DNA of 64,000 nt from Pseudomonas serboccidentalis (lineage in GTDB: Bacteria; Pseudomonadota; Gammaproteobacteria; Pseudomonadales; Pseudomonadaceae): assembly GCF_028830055.1 (NCBI RefSeq), contig NZ_CP101655.1, positions 4,491,780 to 4,555,779 of the forward strand, in the 5' to 3' direction. Of this stretch, positions 18,584 to 26,452 are shown piece after piece. Numbering within the stretch: position 1 is the stretch's first letter; each line of letters starts with the position of its first letter. The notes under the pieces were generated by a model. That model was not told the DNA's origin and searched no databases. It saw only the letters and a list, made by a program, of their open reading frames with translations. A program made the translations under genes and the position numbers.

Positions 18584-19588
18584 TCAAAGGTAACTCATGA
18601 CAAATGCAATCGTTGCGTTAGCTGTTCCGGCGCGCATACCCTTGTCAAACCCACCATTGCCACCGGTTTCAGCGACGCGAAAGTAACGAGCGCTCAGGGG
18701 GATCTTCAAGTTGCCTCCCGCAGAGGAATAGTCCGCGAATACATAGCTTTGATGTAAGACTAAGGGGTTTCCATCGCTATTGAGTACTTGCAAAGCCACA
18801 CCCTGAGCAGTCGAATCTGCACTCAGCTTTACGATACCCCTCGTGGAATTTTGCGAGGGAGAAGTTAGGGTAGGCTTGAGTGTATAAGTTACTTTTTTTA
18901 TGCCTGGCGGACAGTTGTTAAGGCTGATGTCAAATTTGACCGGCTCAGAATATGCGCCGTTATGGGCAAAGCTACTCATGTCATGCGACCCCATGTCTAC
19001 TTTGATGTCCGGCGTTTCACAGGATTGAGGCACAATCGTTGTGCCATTGGTCGCCATTGCGAGTGGTGACACTCCATCTGCATGGAAAATCCCAAGTGTT
19101 CCTGCCGGGATTTTCTGTACATCGATTACATCCGCTATTTTGAATAGCCGTAGCACGTGTCTTGTGGTGTCCCATCCGTATCCGCCCGCCTCTCGGCGAA
19201 TACCCGGATAAATGGGTAGGGTTACATTGTCTTTGTAGGACCACTGCCAGGCGAGCCCGGTGTTTCCGATTGCGTAAACAAGGTCACCCGATTTAGACAC
19301 ACCGACGTTGTTCTGAATACCATATGAAAACTCGTTAGTACATTTATACGAGCTGGGCGTAGGTCCCATTGTGAGCGGAGGGCTTTCATATATTACGGTG
19401 CCGTTAGGTGTATCACGAGGAATCGAAAGTGTAGCGGGTACTTGCATAGTGATAGTTGTTTGATGATGCCCCGGGTAGAACGAGCAATTAGCCGCGCCCG
19501 CGTAGCAGGGCGCGAAAAGTAACGACAGACATAGCGTGGGAATCAATTTCGTTAGCTGGAGCGGGCGCTGGAGTTTGAAACGTTTCAT
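18584..19588 (-). CDS. Two-domain fimbrial tip adhesin
   Basis: Predicted pilus-tip adhesin of 334 aa. It has a signal peptide (about 1-33) and an N-terminal receptor-binding domain with a disulphide pair C35 and C83. A C-terminal pilin domain runs from about residue 186, with C190 and C226 and a terminal beta-strand ATIAFVMSYL. The receptor is not predictable. The gene is AT-richer than its neighbours and uses codons common genes here avoid, which suggests separate acquisition or rapid change. It is set apart from subunit, chaperone and usher genes by the four regulator genes, yet carries the same RcsB-box promoter. ATG 19588 is chosen because the signal peptide begins there; the frame is open to 19639. 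Confidence 0.85.
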   Translation of the reverse strand: MKRFKLQRPLQLTKLIPTLCLSLLFAPCYAGAANCSFYPGHHQTTITMQVPATLSIPRDTPNGTVIYESPPLTMGPTPSSYKCTNEFSYGIQNNVGVSKSGDLVYAIGNTGLAWQWSYKDNVTLPIYPGIRREAGGYGWDTTRHVLRLFKIADVIDVQKIPAGTLGIFHADGVSPLAMATNGTTIVPQSCETPDIKVDMGSHDMSSFAHNGAYSEPVKFDISLNNCPPGIKKVTYTLKPTLTSPSQNSTRGIVKLSADSTAQGVALQVLNSDGNPLVLHQSYVFADYSSAGGNLKIPLSARYFRVAETGGNGGFDKGMRAGTANATIAFVMSYL

Positions 19589-19623
19589 GAAGAGGGCTTT
19601 ACGTATCGGCCAGTGAGCGGCGT

Positions 19624-19666
19624 ACGTTAGCCAAGACATTCAAGCCCGCACATCAGGCGATTCTTA
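19624..19666 (-). promoter_or_regulatory. Predicted RcsB-type box and -10 element of the adhesin promoter
   Basis: Read on the - strand: TAAGAATCGCCTGATG (19666-19651), 21 bp, then TAACGT (19629-19624). It lies 62 bp before the adhesin ATG, against 59 bp for the equivalent box before the fimbrial subunit. This links the detached adhesin gene to the main fimbrial operon. Confidence 0.65.
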
Positions 19667-19700
19667 GAAAGCAGTCCTCCCTTGCACCGTGTTGCCGCCT

Positions 19701-19764
19701 TCGCGAGCAGGCTCGCTCCTACATGTGGAATGGGTTCCCCCTGTAGGAGTGAGCCTGCTCGCGA
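19701..19764. repeat. REP inverted pair
   Basis: Two 23-nt arms (19701-19723 and 19742-19764) of the TCGCGAGCAGGCTCGCTCCT family, complementary except for one position, with an 18-nt loop. It lies between the adhesin promoter and the divergent marR promoter. The whole 19589-19905 gap contains only this REP pair and the two promoters. Confidence 0.75.
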
Positions 19765-19835
19765 TGGCCTTCTTCTATGCGCCACAAAAACCCAGCCCAC
19801 TGGTCAACTAATTACCAAGCCCCCTAACTATTACG

Positions 19836-19891
19836 TTGACATTCGCTGCCTAGGCAGTAACATCTCGACATACATTCACTGCCTAGGCAGT
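19836..19891 (+). promoter_or_regulatory. marR-efflux operon promoter with two palindromic operators
   Basis: TTGACA (19836-19841) and TAACAT (19858-19863) form a promoter with 16-bp spacing. CTGCCTAGGCAG, a perfect palindrome, fills the spacer at 19846-19857. The second copy, ACTGCCTAGGCAGT, lies downstream of the start point at 19878-19891. The centres are 33 bp apart, about three helical turns, so two dimers would bind the same face. Binding would block the promoter directly, the classic autorepression layout of MarR proteins. Confidence 0.75.
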
Positions 19892-19905
19892 TATTAGGTG
19901 AGCAA

Positions 19906-20388
19906 ATGAAGCATTTCACCCCGGACGAATTCAAACACTGTCATCTCGGCCTGTTGCTGGGTCGTGCCGCGCTGCTCAAGGACCGGATCATCGACACCCA
20001 CATGGAACCCCACGGCATCACCGCCGCGCAGTTCAAGGTGTTGATCATCATGGCCCAGTTCGGCGTCGACACCCCGGCCGAACTGTGCCGGCACCTGTCG
20101 CTGGACAGCGGTTCGATGACGCGCATGCTCGATCGTCTGGAGCAGAAGGGCTTTCTGGCTCGCCAACGCAGCGAAGGCGATCGCCGTCAGGTGCAGCTCA
20201 AGCTCACCGAACAGGGCCAGCAACTGGCCGATCGCCTGCCGTACATCGGCGCCGATGCGATGAATGAACTGGCCGGCGCCGTCACTCCGGACGAGTTGAA
20301 GACCCTGGAATACATCCTCAAGAAAATCCTGCTGGCAGCCGGTGATCCGATCACTATCCAGCGGTTAGGTGAACACAATGAGCGGTAA
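19906..20388 (+). CDS. MarR family transcriptional regulator
   Basis: Winged helix repressor of 160 aa, probably controlling the efflux operon it leads. The helix-turn-helix spans about residues 50-80 (TPAELCRHLSLDSGSMTRML), and the wing carries the family pattern RQRSEGDRRQVQLKLT with its D-x-R motif (85-100). ATG 19906 is preceded by AGGTGAGC. Two matching palindromes in its own promoter point to autoregulation, and a phenolic or drug-like inducer is likely from family precedent. Its 3' end overlaps the next gene by 11 bp. Confidence 0.92.
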   Translation: MKHFTPDEFKHCHLGLLLGRAALLKDRIIDTHMEPHGITAAQFKVLIIMAQFGVDTPAELCRHLSLDSGSMTRMLDRLEQKGFLARQRSEGDRRQVQLKLTEQGQQLADRLPYIGADAMNELAGAVTPDELKTLEYILKKILLAAGDPITIQRLGEHNER

Positions 20389-21847
20389 CACCTTGCGCAG
20401 CAGCCTGACCCTGGTGCTGTCGGCGATGATCCTCGCCGGCTGCGCCAACTACAGCGGCCTCGACACTCAAGGCAAAAGCCTTGATGCGAAAAGCCTCAAT
20501 GTCAGCCAGTCCCTCAACGGCGTGACCCTGTCGCCGGCCGCATGGCCGAAGAGCGACTGGTGGACCAGCCTTGGCGATTCGCAACTCGACGGTCTGATCC
20601 GCGAAGCCCTGCACGACAGCCCGGACATGCAGATCGCCGAGGCCCGCGCGCATCAGGCCAGCGCCGCCGCGTATGCCGCCGATGCCGAACGCTATCCGAC
20701 CCTCGACGCCAGCGCCGGTATCAGCCGTTCGCGCCTGGCCAAGGATCAGGACCCGCGAGGGCAGGGCGATGCCTACGCCACCGTGCGTAATGTCAGCGCC
20801 GGCTTCAATTACAACTTCGACCTGTGGGGCGGCCAGCGTGATGCCTGGGAAGCCGCACTCGGTCAGGCCCGCGCCGCTGAAGTCGACCGTCAGGCTGCGC
20901 AATTGACCCTCGCCGCCGACGTGGCCCGGGCCTACAGCGATCTGGGCCAGGCGCACATCGTTTACGACCTGGCCAACGACGACCTCAAGCGCACCAGACA
21001 GATGCTCGACCTGAGCCAGCGACGTTTGAGTGCCGGGATCGACAGCCAGTACCAGTTCCAGCAAACCCAAAGCCTTGAGGCCAGCTCCGAAGCCAGCCTG
21101 ATCGATGCGGAAAAACGCTTGAACAGCGCCAAAATCGCCCTGGCCGTGCTGCTTGGCAAAGGCCCGGATCGCGGCAACGAAATCGCCCGGCCGAAAGTCC
21201 TGCAGGCCAGCGCCGTGGCGGTGCCGTCGGTGCTGCCGGCGGAACTGCTCGGTCGTCGCCCGGATCTGGTCGCTGCGCGCTGGCGCGTCGAAGCCGCAAG
21301 TAAAGACATCGACTCGGCGAAGACCCGCTTCTATCCCAACCTGAACCTTACGGCGTCCGCCGGTGCCGAATCCTTGTTGGGTGACGCGATGTTCGGGTCG
21401 GCCAGTCGTTTCTTCAACATCGCCCCGACCATTTCGGTGCCGATCTTCGACGGCGGGCGCCTGCGCGCCAACCTCGATGCGCGCGACGCCGATTACGACC
21501 TGGCCGTGGCGCAGTACAACAAAAGCCTGGTGAAAGCACTGGGTGATGTCAGCGACACGATCAACCAGCTGCGTGACATCGGCCGGCAGATCGGCGCGCA
21601 ACAACACGCCACCGACATTGCTCAGGATTCTTACAACACCGTCGTCCAGCGTTACGGTTCCGGCATCGGCAACTACCTGGACGTGCTCAGCATCGAGCAG
21701 CAACTGCTGCAGGCCCAGCGTCAACTGGCCAACCTCAATGCCGAGCAGATCGACCTGTCGATTCAACTGATGCAAGCGCTGGGCGGCGGCTTCCAGGGTG
21801 AAACCCTGACCGCAGCCAACGCCACCCCAGCCACGCCGCACAACTAA
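20378..21847 (+). CDS. Outer-membrane efflux factor (NodT/OprM-type lipoprotein)
   Basis: TolC-like channel that forms the outer-membrane exit duct of the pump encoded here. It is 489 aa with a lipoprotein signal peptide (LSAMILAGC, acylated cysteine near residue 24) and two OEP repeats typical of the NodT subfamily (LLGRRPDLVAARWRVEAAS, and the beta-strand region around FDLWGGQRDAW). ATG 20378 is chosen because AGGTGA lies six bases ahead; a GTG at 20369 is also in frame. It is encoded between marR and the adaptor gene, so the operon carries a full tripartite system. Confidence 0.92.
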   Translation: MSGNTLRSSLTLVLSAMILAGCANYSGLDTQGKSLDAKSLNVSQSLNGVTLSPAAWPKSDWWTSLGDSQLDGLIREALHDSPDMQIAEARAHQASAAAYAADAERYPTLDASAGISRSRLAKDQDPRGQGDAYATVRNVSAGFNYNFDLWGGQRDAWEAALGQARAAEVDRQAAQLTLAADVARAYSDLGQAHIVYDLANDDLKRTRQMLDLSQRRLSAGIDSQYQFQQTQSLEASSEASLIDAEKRLNSAKIALAVLLGKGPDRGNEIARPKVLQASAVAVPSVLPAELLGRRPDLVAARWRVEAASKDIDSAKTRFYPNLNLTASAGAESLLGDAMFGSASRFFNIAPTISVPIFDGGRLRANLDARDADYDLAVAQYNKSLVKALGDVSDTINQLRDIGRQIGAQQHATDIAQDSYNTVVQRYGSGIGNYLDVLSIEQQLLQAQRQLANLNAEQIDLSIQLMQALGGGFQGETLTAANATPATPHN

Positions 21848-21861
21848 TTCAGGTATTTGTC

Positions 21862-23064
21862 ATGGCCACTGCCGAAAACACTCAAGCTCAAGCCAACACC
21901 CCGGACACCGGCAATCCGCGCAAACGCAAAGTAATGCTGCTGGTGCTGACCGCTGTCGTCGTCCTCGCCTGTGCCGGCGTCTGGGCGTATCACGAATTCA
22001 TCGGACGCTTTAACGAAAGCACCGACGACGCCTACGTCAACGGCAACGTCGTCGAAATCACGCCGCTGGTGACCGGCACCGTGGTCAGCATTGGCGCTGA
22101 CGATGGTGATCTGGTCCACGAAGGCCAGGTGCTGATCAACTTCGACCCCAACGACGCCGAAGTCGGCCTGCAAAGCGCCCAGGCGAAACTGGCGCGCACC
22201 GTGCGTCAGGTGCGTGGTCTGTACAGCAACGTCGATGGCATGAAAGCCCAGGTCAACGCGCAACAGGCTGAAGTGCAGAAGGCGCAGGACAACTACAACC
22301 GCCGGAAAAACCTCGCCGCAGGCGGGGCGATTTCCCAGGAAGAACTGTCCCACGCCCGCGACGACCTGACCTCGGCGCAAAACGCCCTGGCCAACGCCAA
22401 ACAGCAACTGAAAACCACCAGCGCACTGGTCGATGACACCGTGGTCTCGTCGCACCCGGACGTGATGCAGGCCGCCGCCGAATTGCGTCAGGCCTACCTG
22501 ACCAACGCCCGCAGCACCTTGATCGCGCCGGTCACCGGTTATGTCGCCAAGCGCACCGTGCAACTCGGTCAACGGGTCCAGCCGGGCACCGCGCTGATGG
22601 CGGTGATTCCGCTGGATCAGCTGTGGATCGACGCCAACTTCAAGGAAACCCAGCTGCGTGACATGCGCATCGGCCAGCCGGTGGACATCGAGTCCGACAT
22701 CTACGGCAGCAGCGTGAAGTACAGCGGCACCGTCGACAGCCTCGGCGCCGGTACCGGCAGCGCGTTTGCCCTGCTGCCGGCGCAGAACGCCACCGGTAAC
22801 TGGATCAAGATCGTGCAGCGTGTGCCGGTGCGGATTCACGTCAACGCCGAAGAGCTGGCCAAGCATCCGCTGCGGGTCGGTCTGTCGACCAACGTCGAGG
22901 TCAACCTGCACGACCAGAGCGGTCCGGTGCTGGCCCAGCAGCCGCCGCAAAAGGCCTCGTTCAGCACCAATGTCTACGACCGCCAACTGGCCGAAGCCGA
23001 CGCGATGATTGCGCAGCTGATCCACGACAACAGCGCTGTGGTCAGCAAAACCGCGCAACGCTGA
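21862..23064 (+). CDS. emrA: EmrA-type membrane fusion protein (HlyD family)
   Basis: Periplasmic adaptor joining the MFS pump to the outer-membrane factor, 400 aa. A single N-terminal TM helix is at about 29-50 (VMLLVLTAVVVLACAGVWAY). The beta-barrel/lipoyl half motif starts at STDDAYVNGNVVEITPLVTG. An alpha-helical hairpin rich in Q, A and K runs through about 110-205, and the second lipoyl half ends with LIAPVTGYVAKRTVQLGQRVQPG. It lies 14 bp after the outer-membrane factor gene. The substrate is unknown. Confidence 0.92.
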   Translation: MATAENTQAQANTPDTGNPRKRKVMLLVLTAVVVLACAGVWAYHEFIGRFNESTDDAYVNGNVVEITPLVTGTVVSIGADDGDLVHEGQVLINFDPNDAEVGLQSAQAKLARTVRQVRGLYSNVDGMKAQVNAQQAEVQKAQDNYNRRKNLAAGGAISQEELSHARDDLTSAQNALANAKQQLKTTSALVDDTVVSSHPDVMQAAAELRQAYLTNARSTLIAPVTGYVAKRTVQLGQRVQPGTALMAVIPLDQLWIDANFKETQLRDMRIGQPVDIESDIYGSSVKYSGTVDSLGAGTGSAFALLPAQNATGNWIKIVQRVPVRIHVNAEELAKHPLRVGLSTNVEVNLHDQSGPVLAQQPPQKASFSTNVYDRQLAEADAMIAQLIHDNSAVVSKTAQR

Positions 23065-23087
23065 GATCACACTCCTCAGGTGCGGGC

Positions 23088-23187
23088 CTTTGTGGCGAGG
23101 GAGCTTGCTCCCGCTGGGGCGCGCAGCGGCCCCAAAAGCTTGCGACTGCTTCGCAGCCGAGCGGGAGCAAGCTCCCTCGCCACAAAG
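23088..23187. repeat. REP inverted pair, GGCGAGGGAGCTTGCTCCCG family
   Basis: Perfectly complementary 27-nt arms (23088-23114 and 23161-23187) with smaller internal palindromes in the loop. It lies in the emrA-emrB gap, inside an operon, so it may modulate or protect mRNA rather than terminate it. The same family recurs at 50.4 kb. Confidence 0.75.
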
Positions 23188-23227
23188 ACCCGCTCCATAG
23201 CGTCAACCTGGTTTCATAGGATTCACG

Positions 23228-24757
23228 ATGAGCAATAACGCCTCTTTCACCCCGCCCAGCCTGTTGCTCAGCACCATCGGCCTGTCGCTGGCGACGTTCA
23301 TGCAAGTGCTCGACACCACCATCGCCAACGTGGCCCTGCCGACGATTTCCGGCAACCTGGGGGTGAGTTCGGAGCAGGGCACCTGGGTGATCACCTCGTT
23401 TGCCGTGAGCAACGCCATTGCGTTGCCGCTGACCGGTTGGCTCAGCCGCCGTTTCGGCGAGGTGAAGCTGTTTCTCTGGGCCACCATCCTGTTTGTGCTG
23501 GCCTCGTTTCTCTGCGGTATCTCCACCTCGATGCCGGAACTGATCGGCTTCCGTGTGCTGCAAGGCCTGGTGGCCGGGCCGCTGTACCCGATGACGCAAA
23601 CCCTGTTGATCGCGGTGTATCCGCCGGCGAAGCGCGGGATGGCGTTGGCGCTATTGGCGATGGTTACGGTGGTGGCGCCGATTGCCGGTCCCATTCTCGG
23701 TGGCTGGATTACTGACAGCTACAGCTGGCCGTGGATCTTTTTCATCAACGTGCCGATCGGCATCTTTGCGGTGATGGTGGTGCGCTCGCAACTGGCCAAG
23801 CGTCCGGTCGAGACCAGTCGGCAGCCGATGGACTACGTCGGGCTGATCTCGCTGATCATCGGGGTTGGCGCGTTGCAGGTGATCCTCGACAAGGGCAATG
23901 ACCTGGACTGGTTCGAATCGAACTTCATCATCATCGGCGCGGCGATTTCGGTGATTGCGCTGGCGGTGTTCATTATCTGGGAAATGACCGACCAGCATCC
24001 GGTGGTCAATCTGCGCTTGTTCGCCCACCGCAACTTCCGCATCGGCACGCTGGTGTTGGTGCTGGGTTATGCCGGGTTCTTCGGCATCAACCTGATCCTG
24101 CCGCAGTGGCTGCAGACACAGATGGGCTACACCGCGACCTGGGCCGGTCTGGCCGTGGCGCCGATCGGCATTCTGCCGGTGTTGCTGTCGCCGTTTGTCG
24201 GCAAGTACGCGAACAAGTTCGACCTGCGTCTGCTGGCCGGGCTGGCGTTCCTGGCGATCGGCCTGAGCTGCTTCATGCGCGCCGGGTTCACCAACGAGGT
24301 GGACTTCCAGCACATCGCCCTGGTGCAGCTGTTCATGGGCATCGGCGTGGCGTTGTTCTTCATGCCGACCCTGAGCATCCTCATGTCGGATCTGCCGCCA
24401 AGCCAGATTGCCGACGGCGCCGGTCTTGCGACTTTCCTGCGGACCCTGGGCGGCAGCTTCGCGGCGTCACTGACCACGTGGATCTGGATCCGCCGCGCCG
24501 ATCAGCACCATGCGTACATGAGCGAAAGCATCAGCACCTATGAGCCGGCGACCCGCGAGGCGCTGAATCAACTGGGCGGGGCGGGTAATCCGGCGTATGC
24601 GCAGCTGGATCACGTGCTGACCAGCCAGGCATACATGCTCTCCACCGTGGATTACTTCACGCTGCTGGGCTGGGGCTTCATGGGGCTGATTCTGATTGTC
24701 TGGCTGGCGAAGCCGCCGTTTGCTGCCAAGGCAGGGCCTGCGGCCAGCGGTCACTGA
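23228..24757 (+). CDS. emrB: EmrB-type MFS drug efflux transporter (DHA2 family, 14 TM)
   Basis: Proton-driven inner-membrane exporter of 509 aa with fourteen hydrophobic segments. The family motif LDTTIANVALPTI is at residues 22-34, motif A is SRRFGEVKLFL near 73-83, and the antiporter motif C region is VAPIAGPILGGWITDSYSWPW cut at GPILGG near 160. The C-terminus is short and cytosolic. It is the last gene of the marR-OMF-emrA-emrB operon and is separated from emrA by a 163-bp REP-containing gap. The likely substrates are hydrophobic toxic compounds; no specific one can be named. Confidence 0.93.
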   Translation: MSNNASFTPPSLLLSTIGLSLATFMQVLDTTIANVALPTISGNLGVSSEQGTWVITSFAVSNAIALPLTGWLSRRFGEVKLFLWATILFVLASFLCGISTSMPELIGFRVLQGLVAGPLYPMTQTLLIAVYPPAKRGMALALLAMVTVVAPIAGPILGGWITDSYSWPWIFFINVPIGIFAVMVVRSQLAKRPVETSRQPMDYVGLISLIIGVGALQVILDKGNDLDWFESNFIIIGAAISVIALAVFIIWEMTDQHPVVNLRLFAHRNFRIGTLVLVLGYAGFFGINLILPQWLQTQMGYTATWAGLAVAPIGILPVLLSPFVGKYANKFDLRLLAGLAFLAIGLSCFMRAGFTNEVDFQHIALVQLFMGIGVALFFMPTLSILMSDLPPSQIADGAGLATFLRTLGGSFAASLTTWIWIRRADQHHAYMSESISTYEPATREALNQLGGAGNPAYAQLDHVLTSQAYMLSTVDYFTLLGWGFMGLILIVWLAKPPFAAKAGPAASGH

Positions 24758-24774
24758 TCTGCAATGCGATCAAA

Positions 24775-24866
24775 CTGTAGGAGTGAGCCTGCTCGCGATA
24801 GCGATATCACATTCAACATCTGTGTTGACTGATACACCGCTATCGCGAGCAGGCTCACTCCTACAG
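24775..24866. repeat. REP inverted pair after emrB
   Basis: Two perfect 29-nt arms (24775-24803 and 24838-24866) of the TCGCGAGCAGGCTCACTCCT family with a 34-nt loop. It lies 18 bp past the emrB stop, between convergent emrB and lpxH. Confidence 0.78.
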
Positions 24867-24879
24867 GGTTTTGTGTCTT

Positions 24880-24942
24880 AGCTCCTACATTGGAATGCGT
24901 TTCCCTGTAGGAGCTGCCGAAGGCTGCGATCTTTTGATCTTG
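24880..24942. repeat. REP element, GTAGGAGCTGCCGAAGGCTG family
   Basis: A single long element (about 24905-24940) with a short inverted partner AGCTCCTACA at 24880-24889. It ends just before the lpxH stop codon (24947). It belongs to the second REP family of the window, also seen as pairs at 31.7, 38.0 and 47.1 kb. Confidence 0.65.
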
Positions 24943-24946
24943 GCTT

Positions 24947-25699
24947 TTAGATTGCGGGGGCGGGCAGGGCCGGAGGCGGGGCGAAGTCGAACGGCGCCAA
25001 GGCAAACCCGTTCTCATCCACCTGCAACGCCCATCCCTGACGATCCCAATCCCCCAGCACAATCCGCTTCGCCGCCTGCTCGCCGAGCTGCAGCTTGTGG
25101 ATCGCCGGACGATGGGTGTGGCCGTGAATCAGGGTTTTCACCCCGTATTGCTGCATGATTCGCGGAATTTCTTCCGGGGTGACATCGACAATGTCGTTGG
25201 CCTTCATGCGCGTCTGCTCCCGGCTTTCGCTGCGCAGCTTGCGCGCCAGTTTATGGCGGGTGCTCAGGGGCAGATGGCGCAGGATGAACAGGGTGATCGG
25301 GTTGCGCAGGTAGCGACGCAGCTTCATGTAGGCTTCGTCGCGGGTGCACAGGCTGTCGCCGTGCATCAGCAACACCGGCTCACCGTAAAACTGCACGACG
25401 CTCGGGTCCTTCAACAGCGTGCAGCCGGCTTCTTTGCAGAAAGCCTTGCCGAGCAGGAAGTCGCGATTGCCGTGCATCAGAAAGATCGCCGTGCCGCTGT
25501 CGCTCAATGCGCGCAGGGCCTGGCAGATGGAACGCTGGAAGGGCGTCATGGCATCGTCGCCAATCCACGCCTCGAAAAAGTCGCCCAGAATGTACAGCGC
25601 ACTCGCCGAGCGGGCGCGTCCGGCGAGCAAATCCAGAAACGCCCGGGTAATGTCCGGGCGCTCCTCTTCCAGATGCAAGTCTGAAATCAGCAATATCAC
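24947..25699 (-). CDS. lpxH: UDP-2,3-diacylglucosamine diphosphatase LpxH
   Basis: Peripheral membrane calcineurin-like enzyme that hydrolyses UDP-2,3-diacylglucosamine to lipid X in lipid A synthesis. It is 250 aa, slightly longer than typical. Metal-binding motifs are all present in order: SDLHL (6-10), [11 protein letters not shown] (about 39-49), GNRD (about 76-79), HGD (about 114-116) and HGHTHRP (about 195-201). The start codon is GTG at 25699, overlapping the ppiB stop by four bases (GTGA), so the two are translationally coupled. Confidence 0.96.
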   Translation of the reverse strand: MILLISDLHLEEERPDITRAFLDLLAGRARSASALYILGDFFEAWIGDDAMTPFQRSICQALRALSDSGTAIFLMHGNRDFLLGKAFCKEAGCTLLKDPSVVQFYGEPVLLMHGDSLCTRDEAYMKLRRYLRNPITLFILRHLPLSTRHKLARKLRSESREQTRMKANDIVDVTPEEIPRIMQQYGVKTLIHGHTHRPAIHKLQLGEQAAKRIVLGDWDRQGWALQVDENGFALAPFDFAPPPALPAPAI

Positions 25700-26208
25700 G
25701 CTTCGATGATCTCGGCTTTCTCGATGATCACGTCGTCGCTTGGTACGTCCTGGTGGCCAGCTTTGGAGCCGGTCGCGACTTTCTTGATGCTGTCGACAAC
25801 GTCGGTGCCTGCGGTGACTTTACCGAACACGGCGTAGCCCCAGCCTTGTACGTTCTTGCCGCTGTGGTTCAGGAAGCTGTTGTCGGCGACGTTGATGAAG
25901 AACTGCGCCGACGCCGAATGCGGCTCCATGGTACGGGCCATGGCGATGGTGTACTTGTCGTTGGAAAGACCGTTGTCGGCTTCGTTCTGGATGCTTGGAC
26001 GCTTGTCTTTCTTTTCCTTCATGCCTGGCTCGAAACCGCCGCCCTGGATCATGAAGTTACCGATTACACGGTGGAAAACGGTGTTTTCGTAGTGACCGGC
26101 TTTGACGTACTCGATGAAGTTGGCCACGGTGATCGGGGCCTTTTCAGCGTTCAGTTCGATGACGATGTCGCCATGGTTGGTGGTCAGTTTGACTTGAGTC
26201 ATGGTCAT
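25696..26208 (-). CDS. ppiB: Cyclophilin-type peptidyl-prolyl cis-trans isomerase PpiB
   Basis: Cytosolic proline isomerase of 170 aa. The cyclophilin core is clear: [18 protein letters not shown] (about 45-62, with the catalytic Arg) and the [17 protein letters not shown] segment (about 99-115). There is no signal peptide. Starts MTMTQ at 26208 and the second Met at 26202 are both possible. It is coupled to lpxH downstream and diverges from glnS, the usual Pseudomonas order. Confidence 0.95.
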   Translation of the reverse strand: MTMTQVKLTTNHGDIVIELNAEKAPITVANFIEYVKAGHYENTVFHRVIGNFMIQGGGFEPGMKEKKDKRPSIQNEADNGLSNDKYTIAMARTMEPHSASAQFFINVADNSFLNHSGKNVQGWGYAVFGKVTAGTDVVDSIKKVATGSKAGHQDVPSDDVIIEKAEIIEA

Positions 26209-26452
26209 TACTCTTTATAAGGAATCCGTGGTTCTGGGACATTCAGCCCCACAACCGGTTCAGCCTGCTTCGGCCAAGGAGCGCAGTTTAGCGTGACAGG
26301 CGCGAATTTCGAGGCTGTTTTTCAAATCCCGGCGATTAAATGCGCTCCTTTATAGGCCGTGCTCTGTCAGCCCCTTGACAGCATCGGCTATGATAGCGGC
26401 TTTGTTTTGTCTGGCCCCCTTTGCGGCCGCGCACATGTAAGTCAAGGATCCT

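Noticed and set aside
24775-24942. Repeated palindromes suggesting a CRISPR array
   Set aside because: Repeats are inverted rather than direct, irregularly spaced and scattered at gene ends; they are REP elements.
26374-26394. TTGACA followed by TATGAT as a glnS promoter
   Set aside because: Spacing is only 9 bp, far below the 16-18 bp needed; the TATGAT may still be a -10 with a poor -35.
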